Shown here in pieces: positions 50,312 to 59,002 of a stretch of 64,000 nt of DNA (position 1 is its first letter; every line of letters starts with the position of its first letter). Below the pieces are notes generated by a model. It saw only the letters and a list, made by a program, of their open reading frames with translations, was not told the DNA's origin and ran no database searches. The position numbers were made by a program, and so were the translations under genes. The stretch comes from Streptomyces broussonetiae. GTDB lineage: Bacteria; Actinomycetota; Actinomycetes; Streptomycetales; Streptomycetaceae. The DNA lies in the NCBI RefSeq assembly GCF_009796285.1, contig NZ_CP047020.1, positions 4,402,001 to 4,466,000 on the forward strand. Reading direction: 5' to 3'.

Positions 50312-51637
50312 ATGACCGGCAGGCCTCGCACACGTACCACCCTCGCCCGTTCCTTCTCCCGGCCCGTCAGAGCCACCGCCCTGTCCCTGGGCGCCACGGC
50401 TCTCTGTGCGTCGCTCACCGCCGGATGCGGGGTCATCCCCGGTGCCACGGGGGGCTCCGGGGACGACCCGATCAAGGTCATGACCTGGGCGCCCGAGAAC
50501 AGCGACGCCACGAACAAGCCCGGCATGCCCGCGATGGCCCGGGCCTACGGCAAGTGGATCAACGCCCACGGCGGGATCAACGGCCGCAAGCTGGAGATCC
50601 TGACCTGCAACGACCACAACGACAGCGTGGCCGCCGCCAAGTGCGCCCAGCAGGCGGCCGCCGAGAACGTCGTCGCGGTCGTCGGCTCCTACAGCCAGTT
50701 CGGCGACTCCTTCCTCGCCCCGCTGGAGAGCGCCGGCATCCCCTACATAGGCGGCTACGGCGTCACCAACACCGAGTTCACCGGTCAGATGTCGTACCCG
50801 GTCAACGGCGGCCAGCCCGTCCTGCTCGCCGGTCTCGGCCGCGCCCTCTCCGCCACCTGCGGAACCGTCGCGCTGGTCCGTCCCGACAGCATCGCCGGCG
50901 ACGAGCTGCCGCCGCTGCTGAACTCGGGGCTCAAGCAGGGCGGCCACGCGAACGCGGACGACGAGCTGGCCGCCGAGGACGCCACCGAGTACAGCGACCA
51001 GGCCGACCGGGCCCTGCACAACGCCACCAAGGACGCCCTGCGCAAGGGCTGTGTCGTGCCCGCGCTCGGGGACCGCACCGACACCTTCATGGACTCCTTC
51101 CGCCGGGCCCGCGAGCAGTACCCCGCGGTGCGCCTGGGAACCGTCCTCGGCAGCGTCGACCAGACTGTGATCAACGCCACAGGCGGAGCGAACGGCCCGT
51201 ACGAGGGGTCGTACATCACCAGCTGGTACCCGCCGGCCTCCGACGCGCGCTGGGACGCGATGAAGAAGGTGATCAACGAGGAGGCCTTCGGCGACAACCG
51301 CATCGACCCCGCGGACGCCGGAGTGCAGACCACCTGGATCGCCTACACCGTGCTCAAGGCCGCCCTGGACAAGATCGGCTCCGGTGAGGTGAGCGCCGAC
51401 GCCGTGCGGCGCACCCTCGACGGCGGCCTCAGGGTCAGCACCGGCGGCCTCACCCCGATCCTGCACTGGACCTACGAGGGCAAGCTCGCCTCCGTCGGCT
51501 TCCCGCGGCTGGTCAACGCCGACGTCACCCTCCAGGTCGTCCAGAACGGCGAACTGGTCGCGGCCCGCAAGGGCACCGGCGGCCTCGACGGGATCACCGA
51601 CATGACGCAGACGCTGGTCAACGCCGACGTGCAGTGA
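50312..51637 (+). CDS. ABC-transporter substrate-binding lipoprotein (branched-chain amino-acid type)
   Basis: A 441-residue type-I periplasmic-binding-fold protein. The N-terminus has a Tat/Sec-like basic region RPRTRTTLARSFSRPVRATA, a hydrophobic core and lipobox SLTAGC (Cys about residue 38), so it should be a surface lipoprotein. The mature part begins IKVMTWAPENSDATNKPGMP and contains LAPLESAGIPYIGGYG and WYPPASDARWDAMKK. No permease or ATPase gene is adjacent, so it may act as an orphan or sensing receptor. Start chosen at ATG 50312; a GTG at 50291 is open. Confidence 0.88.
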   Translation: MTGRPRTRTTLARSFSRPVRATALSLGATALCASLTAGCGVIPGATGGSGDDPIKVMTWAPENSDATNKPGMPAMARAYGKWINAHGGINGRKLEILTCNDHNDSVAAAKCAQQAAAENVVAVVGSYSQFGDSFLAPLESAGIPYIGGYGVTNTEFTGQMSYPVNGGQPVLLAGLGRALSATCGTVALVRPDSIAGDELPPLLNSGLKQGGHANADDELAAEDATEYSDQADRALHNATKDALRKGCVVPALGDRTDTFMDSFRRAREQYPAVRLGTVLGSVDQTVINATGGANGPYEGSYITSWYPPASDARWDAMKKVINEEAFGDNRIDPADAGVQTTWIAYTVLKAALDKIGSGEVSADAVRRTLDGGLRVSTGGLTPILHWTYEGKLASVGFPRLVNADVTLQVVQNGELVAARKGTGGLDGITDMTQTLVNADVQ

Positions 51638-51676
51638 CGCCGCCGGCACCGGTTGCGGGTGCCGGCGGCGGTGAGG

Positions 51677-53326
51677 TCACAGCTGGGTGGGCTGGCGCTG
51701 GGTCAGGCCGTACTTGCTCGCGATCGCGTTCCACAGCCCTGCCGCCTTGGCCTTCTGCTCACTGGCGGTGCCGCTCTCCCGGTTGCCGGCCTGGGTCTCG
51801 CCGGTGATGCGGGCGTGGCCCTTGCGGCAGGCCTTGTGACCGCCCTTGACCTGGTCGGCCCAGGCCGCGTAGTGGTTGTCGGCCGCGGCGGAGGCCTGCC
51901 AGGCCTTGGTCAGGGCGGCGGTGAGGTCGGCGTTGCCCGGCAGCTTGTCGACGGACAACTGGCCGAGCCGGGTGACCAGCTGGTTGCGCTGCTTGGCCGC
52001 GTCGCGCAGGTTGGAGGCGGACTGGTCGAGGTTGTCGCATCCCTTGACGTCTGCCACCGCCTTGATCACCGAGGCGCGGCTGCTGCCGCTGTCGGCGAGC
52101 AGCTTGTCCAGTTCGACGGCCTGCTGCCGGGCGGGGTCCGCGGCGCCGGAGGAACCCTGGCTCGCGACCGGGGACGCGGCGGCCACCGTCTTGCCGTCGG
52201 TGCCCCCGTCCTTGCCGCCACCGCCGCTGAGCAGCGCGCCGGCGCCCACGCCGATGACGACGATGCCGACCCCGATGGCCGCGATCAGCGGCACCCGCGA
52301 CCGCCCGCGGGGCCGGTCGTCGTCGTGCGCCGGGTCGTACGCCGGCTGCTGCGCGCCGTACGCCGGTGGGGACTGGGCATACGACGAATGCGCCGGGGCG
52401 TGCGCCTGCGCCGGGCCGGGGTAGGCGTCCGGCTGCTGGATGCGCGGCAGCTGCTGGGTGGATCCGGCCGGGCCGTCGCCGCTCGCCGGGCCGCTGCGGA
52501 AGAGGTTGTCGAACTCGGCCGGCGGGTGTCGGTCCGCGCCCTGTCCCTGCGCCTGGGCGGCGAACGGCGGGATGTACTGGGTGGCCTCGGCGTCGGACGA
52601 CGCGGGTGCGGGCGGCCCCTGCTGCGGGGTGATGCCGAGGTAGCGGGTCTCCTCGCCGTTCGACTCGGGCGGCAGCGCGCCGGCCGTCACCGGCGGGATG
52701 TACTGGGTGGCACCGTCGGCCGGGCCGGCCGGGACCGGCGGCAGGTACTGGGTCGCGCCGTCGGCCGGGGCTGCCTGCACGGGCGGGATGTACTGGGTGG
52801 CGCCCTCGTCGGCGGGGGCGGGCGGCAGCGACGGTATGTGCCCGTCCGGCAAGGCGGGCGGCAGCGCGCCGGGCACCGGGGCGGACGCGGGCGGCTGCGG
52901 ATACTGCTGCTGCGGCTGCTGGTGCTGCTGCGGCCGCAGCTCGTGCGGCTGCGGCAGCTGATGCTGCTGGTACGACGCCGGTGCGCCGTACCCGCCGGGC
53001 GGGCCGTCCGTGCCGTAGCCGGGTGTGTGACCGCCGTACGACAGGGCCGGGGCGCCCTCCGGGGGCAGCAGGCCGGGGTCCACCGCCGGCGGCTGTGCCG
53101 GGGCGTCCCAGTGCTGAGCCGGCGCCGGAGGCCAGCCCTGGTCCGGCTGGGACGGCTGCTGTCCGGGCCCCCAGGAACCACCCCAGGCCTGCCCGCCGGC
53201 CGGGGCGGCGGGAGCGGGCGCACCGCTCATGCCGGGCAGCACGGGCTCGCCTCCGTCGGAGGGCAGCACGATGCCTTCGCGCGCGGGCCGCGCCGAGGGC
53301 TCCTCGCTCTGTCCACTCTGCGTCAC
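51677..53326 (-). CDS. Pro/Gln-rich membrane protein with ATQYIPP repeats
   Basis: A 549-residue protein. Residues 1-330 are low-complexity Pro/Gln/Ala-rich with at least five ATQY(I/L)PP or near-identical repeats (ATQYIPPV, ATQYLPPV, ATQYIPPV, ATQYIPPF, plus ETRYLGI). Then comes one membrane helix, RVPLIAAIGVGIVVIGVGAG (about 340-359). An extracytoplasmic helical domain of about 190 residues follows with DKLLADSGSSRASVIKAVAD and one CDNLDQSA. The Thr-Gln-Tyr repeats look like kinase or FHA-binding motifs on the cytoplasmic side. Function unknown; the leftward gene ends 40 bp from the lipoprotein stop. Confidence 0.82.
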   Translation of the reverse strand: MTQSGQSEEPSARPAREGIVLPSDGGEPVLPGMSGAPAPAAPAGGQAWGGSWGPGQQPSQPDQGWPPAPAQHWDAPAQPPAVDPGLLPPEGAPALSYGGHTPGYGTDGPPGGYGAPASYQQHQLPQPHELRPQQHQQPQQQYPQPPASAPVPGALPPALPDGHIPSLPPAPADEGATQYIPPVQAAPADGATQYLPPVPAGPADGATQYIPPVTAGALPPESNGEETRYLGITPQQGPPAPASSDAEATQYIPPFAAQAQGQGADRHPPAEFDNLFRSGPASGDGPAGSTQQLPRIQQPDAYPGPAQAHAPAHSSYAQSPPAYGAQQPAYDPAHDDDRPRGRSRVPLIAAIGVGIVVIGVGAGALLSGGGGKDGGTDGKTVAAASPVASQGSSGAADPARQQAVELDKLLADSGSSRASVIKAVADVKGCDNLDQSASNLRDAAKQRNQLVTRLGQLSVDKLPGNADLTAALTKAWQASAAADNHYAAWADQVKGGHKACRKGHARITGETQAGNRESGTASEQKAKAAGLWNAIASKYGLTQRQPTQL

Positions 53327-53539
53327 CGGGACTCCTACTAATGGGGGACCTTGTGAATCGTCGGGTCACGCTACCGGGTCCGCCGAGCCGGGTGCCACGC
53401 ACCTCAGTGCGCGATCTTGGTCCCTGTGAGAGTGGTAACAAATCCGCCCCGCAGTGCGCTGTATCACGGCGTCCTCACGGCACCCGTCCTCCACCCGGGT
53501 TCCGTTTTCCGTGTGTTCACCGCACCGCGGGGCCAGTGT

Positions 53540-54925
53540 TCAAGCGGCCTGCTGGAGATCGAGGCGCGCCCCGAACTCCCGTACCACCGCCTCCTCCCGG
53601 AAGGGTTCCAGTCGCTGCTGGAGATCCTCCACGTATTCGGCGCCCCGGTTGGAGCGGAGCGTCTCGAGCAGTTCCACCGCCTTCAGTCCGGTGCTGCAGG
53701 CCTGTTCGATCTCACGCTGCTGCACCTGGGCCGTGGCGAGCAGCACATAGCCGATGGCGCGCCGGCGGGCCCGGGACTCGGGATGCCCGGCCAACGACTC
53801 CTCGGCGTACCGGGCCGCCTGGTCGGCCTGCCCGAGGTCGCGGTGACAGTGGGCCAACTCGTCGGCCAGGTAGGCCTCGTCGAAGTGCCTGATCCACGCC
53901 GGGTCGTCCGCGCAGGCCGCGTCCGCCCCCTCCATCGCCGTGACCGCCCGCCCGGTGGCCGCCTGGGCCGCGCGCGCGTCGCCGAGCAGGGCGTGCCCGC
54001 GTGCCTCGGCCGCGTGGAACATCGCCTCCGCGCGCGGCGTCACCTGCCCGCGCGCCCCCTCCTGCGCGGCGCGCGCCAACTGGGCGATCTCGCGCGGGTT
54101 CCCGAGCTGCGCGGCGAGATGGCTCATGGACGCGGCCAGTACGTAACCGCCGTAGCCGCGGTCCCCGGCGGCCTGCGCGAGCCGCAGCGACTGGATGTAG
54201 TACCGCTGGGCCAGGCCCGGTTGACCGGTGTCCACCGCCATGTATCCCGCCAGCTCGGTCAACCGGGCGACGGCTGCGAAGAGTTCGCGCCCGACCGCCT
54301 CCCGGTACGAGCCCGCGAGCAGCCCGGAGACGACGCTGTTGAGGTAGTGCACGACGACCGGCCGGACATGCCCGCTGCCGTACTGGTGGTCCAGGTCGGT
54401 CAGCGCCTGTGTCATGGACCGTACGGCGGCCACGTCGGCCTGGCCCACCCGCGGGCCCGCCTGCCGGGCGACCTGGGCGTCCGGCGCCGAGATCAGCCAG
54501 TCGCGGCTGGGCTCGACGAGCGCGGAAGCGGCGACGGAGGAGCCGGACAGGAAGTCCCGGCGCCCCACGTCGCTGCGCCACAGCTCGCAGACCTGCTCGA
54601 TGGCCCCCAGTACCGTCGGCGAGAACTGGAGACCGACCCCCGAGGCGAGGTTCTTGCCGTTGGCCATGCCGATCTCGTCGATCGTGACCGTACGGCCGAG
54701 CTTGCGGCCGAGCGCCTCCGCGATGATCGCCGGGGCCCGGCCCCGCGGCTGCTGTCCGCGCAGCCAGCGGGCCACGGACGTCTTGTCGTAGCGCAGGTCG
54801 AGACCGTGCTCGGCACCGCACATGTTGACCCGCCGGGCCAGCCCGGCGTTCGAGCACCCCGCTTCCTGGATGAGTGCTTGCAGCCGTTCGTTCGGCTGCC
54901 TCGCCACGAGAGGCCTTGCGGCCAT
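53540..54925 (-). CDS. XRE-type DNA-binding regulator with TPR domain (NsdA-like family)
   Basis: A 461-residue regulator. The N-terminal HTH includes LIQEAGCSNAGLARRVNM and the recognition-helix stretch DKTSVARWLRGQQPRGRAPA (about 45-64). A long C-terminal TPR region follows (AARSM-like repeats from about 190 to 440, such as QRYYIQSLRLAQAAGDRGYG). Architecture and size fit the Streptomyces family that includes NsdA, negative regulators of development and antibiotic production. I cannot say whether this is NsdA or another member. The promoter region contains the TCGGAAAGATC repeats described separately. Confidence 0.84.
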   Translation of the reverse strand: MAARPLVARQPNERLQALIQEAGCSNAGLARRVNMCGAEHGLDLRYDKTSVARWLRGQQPRGRAPAIIAEALGRKLGRTVTIDEIGMANGKNLASGVGLQFSPTVLGAIEQVCELWRSDVGRRDFLSGSSVAASALVEPSRDWLISAPDAQVARQAGPRVGQADVAAVRSMTQALTDLDHQYGSGHVRPVVVHYLNSVVSGLLAGSYREAVGRELFAAVARLTELAGYMAVDTGQPGLAQRYYIQSLRLAQAAGDRGYGGYVLAASMSHLAAQLGNPREIAQLARAAQEGARGQVTPRAEAMFHAAEARGHALLGDARAAQAATGRAVTAMEGADAACADDPAWIRHFDEAYLADELAHCHRDLGQADQAARYAEESLAGHPESRARRRAIGYVLLATAQVQQREIEQACSTGLKAVELLETLRSNRGAEYVEDLQQRLEPFREEAVVREFGARLDLQQAA

Positions 54926-55017
54926 GTACTACCCCCTGCGGTACGTTGCCGTCCCCTGGAACGCCTCTGCGCTGCCCTGGTTGCGATCCCCTGAGACGTG
55001 AAGGTCCGACCGGAGCG

Positions 55018-55062
55018 TTCCGATCGGAAAGATCCGGCCGAGCTGATGCGTTCGGAAAGATC
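55018..55062. promoter_or_regulatory. TCGGAAAGATC direct repeat and palindrome upstream of the XRE gene
   Basis: TTCCGATCGGAA (55018-55029) is a perfect 12-bp palindrome. The longer word TCGGAAAGATC occurs at 55024-55034 and again at 55052-55062, 28 bp apart. The region lies between the divergent genes at 54925 and 55274. A binding site for the XRE regulator itself is a reasonable guess only. Confidence 0.45.
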
Positions 55063-55273
55063 ACTGCCCAGCTGACATACCGTCAATGCACGACATGTGC
55101 GGTTTGCCGGGGTAAAGGCGGGTGCCAGCCTCTCCCTGGCTACCCACCCCACGCCCTGCTTCCTCCCGCGCGCCCCCGGACGTGCACCCATGCGCCCCGA
55201 CTGCGGAATCGATGCTCCACCCCCGCGCGCGGTACAGCCGTAACTACAGGTGGGTGCGGGAGTTGAGAGGAGC

Positions 55274-55939
55274 GTGGAAGAGACGATCGCGGGCGCCGAG
55301 AACAGTCAGATTGCCGGTCAGATTCCGCAGCAGCGCGGGGAATCGCTGCTGGAGACCGCCGTGCGGTACGCCGAGGAACGGCACTGGGACGTGTTCCCCG
55401 GCACCTGGCTGGAAGCCGTCGACGGGATGCAGCACTGCTCGTGCGGCGACGCCTCCTGCTCTGCGCCGGGTGCGCACCCCGCGCGCCCCGACTGGGCGAC
55501 CCAGGCGACCGGCAGTGCGACCGTGGCGCGCCGGATGTGGCAGAAGCAGCCGACCGCGTCGATCCTGCTGCCGACGGGGCGGACCTTCGACGCACTGTCC
55601 GTCCCGGAGAGCGCGGGGTTCCTGGCGCTGGCCCGGATGGAGCGGATGCAGCTGACGCTGGGGCCGGTGACCTGGACTCCCGACCGGCGCATGCAGTTCT
55701 TCGTGCTGCCGGGCGCTTCCGCGAAGGTGCCGGAGCTGGTGCGCAAGCTGGGCTGGGCGCTGCCGTCTCTCGACCTGATGGCCCTGGGCGAGGGTGCGTA
55801 CGTGGCCGCTCCCCCGACGCGGTTCGGCTCCCGCGGCGCCGTGCAGTGGGCCTGCCGGCCGACGCCCGCCAACCGGTGGCTGCCGGATGCGGAGGAGCTG
55901 ATCTCGCCGTTGGCCTATGCGTGCGGACGGGATCGGTAA
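55274..55939 (+). CDS. Bifunctional DNA primase/polymerase-like N-terminal domain protein
   Basis: A 221-residue protein (from GTG 55274) of the small prim-pol-like family common in Streptomyces. It begins MEETIAGAENSQIAGQIPQQ and has RYAEERHWDVFPGTWLEAVD, CSCGDASCSAPGAHPARPDW, ASILLPTGRTFDALSVPES and WTPDRRMQFFVLPGASAKVP. These resemble the prim-pol active-site scaffold, but no helicase or primase C-terminal domain is present, so it is probably a regulatory or specialised relative. GAGAGGAG lies close upstream; 55250 is an alternative start with a poorer ribosome site. Confidence 0.86.
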   Translation: MEETIAGAENSQIAGQIPQQRGESLLETAVRYAEERHWDVFPGTWLEAVDGMQHCSCGDASCSAPGAHPARPDWATQATGSATVARRMWQKQPTASILLPTGRTFDALSVPESAGFLALARMERMQLTLGPVTWTPDRRMQFFVLPGASAKVPELVRKLGWALPSLDLMALGEGAYVAAPPTRFGSRGAVQWACRPTPANRWLPDAEELISPLAYACGRDR

Positions 55940-56052
55940 GCAGCCGTTCGTGCGGCTCCCCGCGCTCCTTCGGGGGCACAGGGATCCGCGCGAGCAACAG
56001 GAGACGACCTGCAGCCGCCGACCAGACACCAGCCGGACGACGACCAGGCGGC

Positions 56053-56928
56053 TCAGTCCCCGGGCAGCGATTCAAGAAACGGCAGCACAGCCGCCCGCCA
56101 GGCTCCCGGCCGGTCGTAGTGGGCGAGATGCCCCGCGTCCGTCACCTCCGCGTACGCCCCGCGCGGCAGCACCCGCACCATCTCCTGGGCCTCCGCCCGC
56201 CCCAGCTCCCCGTCCAGGCCCCGTACGACCAGCGTGGGGCACCGCACCTGGGCCAGTTCCTCCCAGTGCGCGTCGTACACCCAGGTCTCACGGGAGCTGA
56301 GCATCTGCTCCGGCTCGAAGACGGGACGCCAGCCGTCGGCGCACTCGTGCATGACCTCGGCGTAGAAGGCACCGCGGGCGGGGTTCGGCCGCTCCACCCA
56401 GGGATCGTCCTCGCCGAACCACGTGCGGACGTCGGCGAGGGTCGCGAAGGGTACGGGCCAGGAGCGGAACCACTCGGCCCACTCGCGCTGCGAGGCCGCG
56501 CCGAGCGCGGAGGCCCGCATGTCGCAGATGACCAGGCCCCGCACCAGGTCGGGGCGTTTCGCGGCGAGCTGCCAGGCGGTCAGGGCGCCCATGGCATGGC
56601 CGACGAGGACGACGGGAGCGAGGCCGAGCTGCTCGACGGCGGCCTCGGCGTCCTCCACGTAGGCCTCGCGGGTGTAGGCGGCCTGCACGGACTTGTCGCT
56701 CTGGCCGTGGCCGCGCTGGTCGAGCGCGACCGCGCGGTGGCGGGCGGCGAGCCAGCGGGCGGTCGACGCCCAGTGGGAGGCACGGCCCATCAGGCCGTGC
56801 AGTAACAGCACGCCCGGAGCACGGGGCTCCGCCTCCGCCCGGTCCGGATCCCGTTTGGGGGGATCGGCGAACTCCCAGGCTGCCAGGCGCACCCCGCCCG
56901 CTCCCGTCACGTCGATACGCCGTGCCAT
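56053..56928 (-). CDS. Alpha/beta hydrolase
   Basis: A 291-residue alpha/beta hydrolase. The oxyanion region is GVLLLHGLMGRASHW, the nucleophile elbow is VLVGHAMGALTAWQ (G-H-A-M-G, where Ala replaces the usual Ser), the acid is in TLVVRGLDGELG and the His in VTDAGHLAHYDRPGAW. The Ala at the nucleophile position is unusual: it may be inactive, or use another nucleophile as some haloperoxidase-like relatives do. ATG 56928 begins MARRIDVTG; a longer frame reaches 57066 but lacks support. Ends near the prim-pol-like gene and is preceded by a palindrome at 57027. Confidence 0.84.
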   Translation of the reverse strand: MARRIDVTGAGGVRLAAWEFADPPKRDPDRAEAEPRAPGVLLLHGLMGRASHWASTARWLAARHRAVALDQRGHGQSDKSVQAAYTREAYVEDAEAAVEQLGLAPVVLVGHAMGALTAWQLAAKRPDLVRGLVICDMRASALGAASQREWAEWFRSWPVPFATLADVRTWFGEDDPWVERPNPARGAFYAEVMHECADGWRPVFEPEQMLSSRETWVYDAHWEELAQVRCPTLVVRGLDGELGRAEAQEMVRVLPRGAYAEVTDAGHLAHYDRPGAWRAAVLPFLESLPGD

Positions 56929-57026
56929 CGGCCTGGCACCCCCAGCTCCGCCTGCCTCGTACCGGTGTACTGCCGTACTCGTACTCGCTGCTGTCGCTGT
57001 CGTGCTCGCTCTGCCGCCGCAGACTA

Positions 57027-57042
57027 TCGAATGCTCATTCGA
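57027..57042. promoter_or_regulatory. Perfect palindrome upstream of the alpha/beta hydrolase
   Basis: TCGAATGCTCATTCGA, a perfect 7-2-7 inverted repeat about 99 bp upstream of the hydrolase start. A further CATTCGA half-site lies at 57071-57077. The 316-bp gap 56929-57245 also contains small GTACG-type repeats and the dmdR1 terminator; nothing else is recognised. Confidence 0.45.
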
Positions 57043-57208
57043 AAGATCCGTCTCGGCGGACAACACCCCTCATTCGAGTGACACCCCTCGATGCATGATC
57101 GCCGCCGCCCAGGGGATCTTTCTGGCGGGAGGCGGACCGCTCGGGGAAAAACGGTCCGAGGGGATGACCCTGAGAGCTCGGGGCTCCGGGTCAGCACAGG
57201 GGAGGACA

Positions 57209-57236
57209 GGCCCCGGCGCCAGTAGGCGCCGGGGCC
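57209..57236 (-). terminator. dmdR1 terminator hairpin
   Basis: GGCCCCGGCGCC (57209-57220) pairs perfectly with GGCGCCGGGGCC (57225-57236), loop AGTA. It begins 10 bp after the dmdR1 stop (read on the minus strand). Confidence 0.75.
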
Positions 57237-57245
57237 CTTCGCCGT

Positions 57246-57938
57246 TCAGCGCTTGGCGACGAAGACATGGGAGGCGATGTCCGCCTCCAGCTCGGCCGCC
57301 TCGCCGCCGCTGCCCACCAGCACCCCGCCGGCCGACTCCGTCACGCTCACCACGGAGCCGGGCTGCACACCAGCACGGCGCAGCGTGTACATCAGCTGGG
57401 CGTCCGTCTGGATCGGCTCGCCGATCCGGCGGACGACGACCGTCTTGCCGTCCGTGCCCGGGTCCAGGTCGGCCAGCGAGACCATGCCCTCGTCCAGGAA
57501 CGGGTCGGCGCCGTCCTTCTCGCCCAGCTCCTCCAGGCCCGGGATCGGGTTGCCGTACGGCGACTCGGTCGGGTGCCGCAGCAGCTCCAGCACGCGGCGC
57601 TCCACGGCCTCGCTCATCACGTGCTCCCAGCGGCACGCCTCCGCGTGGACCTGCTCCCACTCCAGGCCGATCACGTCGACGAGGAGACACTCGGCCAGCC
57701 GGTGCTTGCGCATCACGCGCGTGGCGAGCCTTCTGCCCTCGTCGGTCAGCTCCAGGTGCCGGTCGCTGGCCACGGACACCAGGCCGTCGCGCTCCATGCG
57801 CGCCACCGTCTGGCTCACCGTCGGCCCGCTCTGGTCGAGCCGCTCTGCGATGCGGGCTCGCATGGGCACGACGCCTTCCTCTTCGAGCTCGAGGATGGTG
57901 CGGAGATACATCTCCGTGGTGTCGATCAGTCCGGACAT
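57246..57938 (-). CDS. dmdR1: Iron-dependent repressor, DtxR/IdeR family (DmdR1)
   Basis: A 230-residue IdeR/DtxR protein starting MSGLIDTTEMYLRTILELEE. HTH residues include GPTVSQTVARMERDGLVSV. Metal and dimer domain: RLAECLLVDVIGLEWEQVHA, CRWEHVMSEAVERRVLELL and the HPTESPYGNPIPG segment. The SH3-like domain is at the end. DmdR1 represses siderophore and iron-uptake genes when loaded with Fe2+, including desferrioxamine genes. In S. coelicolor this gene (SCO4394 from memory) overlaps an antiparallel expressed gene, adm. An open frame also covers the opposite strand here. ATG 57938 is supported by homologous starts. Confidence 0.93.
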   Translation of the reverse strand: MSGLIDTTEMYLRTILELEEEGVVPMRARIAERLDQSGPTVSQTVARMERDGLVSVASDRHLELTDEGRRLATRVMRKHRLAECLLVDVIGLEWEQVHAEACRWEHVMSEAVERRVLELLRHPTESPYGNPIPGLEELGEKDGADPFLDEGMVSLADLDPGTDGKTVVVRRIGEPIQTDAQLMYTLRRAGVQPGSVVSVTESAGGVLVGSGGEAAELEADIASHVFVAKR

Positions 57939-58210
57939 ACGTGCCCCTCGATTACCTCTGCCGGAAGCCCGGCGCGTGCGCTGGCCCTGCCACCAATTCT
58001 GCCGGATCCCACTGACAAGCGGGGGCCTCGGCGAAAACGAGGAACGAGCGGGCGGGGCCGTGGTGCCCGCGGCGGCCCCCGGCCGGGGTGCACCGCGGCC
58101 TGCCACGCGGTCCCCGCATCCCTTCGGGCGCTCTTTTCCTGCCGTATTGACACCGCACTGGTCCAGACCGCACGGTGATCCGCGACACAGACGCTGCGAA
58201 GGGGCACCGC

Positions 58211-58966
58211 ATGAGCGACGGCACGCCTGCCGACCTGTTCTTCGACGCCGCCATCAACCTGCTGCAACGGGTCCGCGAGGAGGAGGCCGAGGCGATCGCC
58301 GCGGCCGGCACCCTGCTCGCCGACACCGTCGCGGCCGGCGGCCGCCTGTTCGCCTTCGGCGCCGGGCACTCGTCGCTGGCCGCCCAGGACGTCGTCTACC
58401 GCGCCGGCGGCCTCGCCCTGATGAACCTGCTCGTGGTGCCAGGCGTCGTCGGTGTCGACGTCACCCCGGCCACCCTCGGCTCCGCCCTGGAACGCGTCGA
58501 CGGCCTCGCGAGCGCCGTTCTCGACACCTCACCGGTCCGCGCCGGGGACGCCCTCGTGATCATCTCGCTGTCCGGCCGCAACGCCCTGCCCGTGGAGATG
58601 GCCCTCAACGCCCGCGCGCTGGGCGTGAAGGTCATCGGCGTCACCTCGGTGGCCTACGCCTCCCAGACCAGGTCCCGGCACGTCTCGGGCACGTTCCTGA
58701 AGGACCACTGCGACCTCGTCCTCGACTCGAAGATCGCCGTCGGTGACGCGGAACTCACCCTCGACACCATCCCGGCCCCCTTCGCCCCCGCCTCCACGGT
58801 GGTCACCACGGCCCTGATGCAGGCCGTCATGGCCACCGCGGCCGCCGCCCTCGCCGAGCGCGGCATCGAGCCCCCGCTGCTGCGCTCCGGGAACGTCGAC
58901 GGCGGCCACGAGTGGAACGGCCGCGTGATGCGGGAGTACGGCGACCGGATCTTCTACCGGCGCTGA
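58211..58966 (+). CDS. SIS-domain (sugar isomerase) protein
   Basis: A 251-residue SIS-domain protein starting MSDGTPADLFFDAAINLLQR. It has the phosphosugar-binding FAFGAGHSSLAAQDVVYRAG (about 49-68), VIISLSGRNALPVEMALNAR, KVIGVTSVAYASQTRSRH and GHEWNGRVMREYGDRIFY at the end. Such stand-alone proteins bind or isomerise amino-sugar phosphates, often in N-acetylglucosamine or sialic-acid metabolism, and may be regulatory. It lies between dmdR1 and the PAS gene. ATG 58211 has GAAGGGGC upstream. Confidence 0.91.
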   Translation: MSDGTPADLFFDAAINLLQRVREEEAEAIAAAGTLLADTVAAGGRLFAFGAGHSSLAAQDVVYRAGGLALMNLLVVPGVVGVDVTPATLGSALERVDGLASAVLDTSPVRAGDALVIISLSGRNALPVEMALNARALGVKVIGVTSVAYASQTRSRHVSGTFLKDHCDLVLDSKIAVGDAELTLDTIPAPFAPASTVVTTALMQAVMATAAAALAERGIEPPLLRSGNVDGGHEWNGRVMREYGDRIFYRR

Positions 58967-59002
58967 GCCCCGCGGACCCCGCGTTCACCGGACCGGCTGC
59001 TG

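Noticed and set aside
55072-55086. CTGACATACCGTCAA resembling the operator
   Set aside because: Only 10 of 12 core positions match, and it lies upstream of regulatory genes with no catabolic link. It shows how often weak matches arise by chance.
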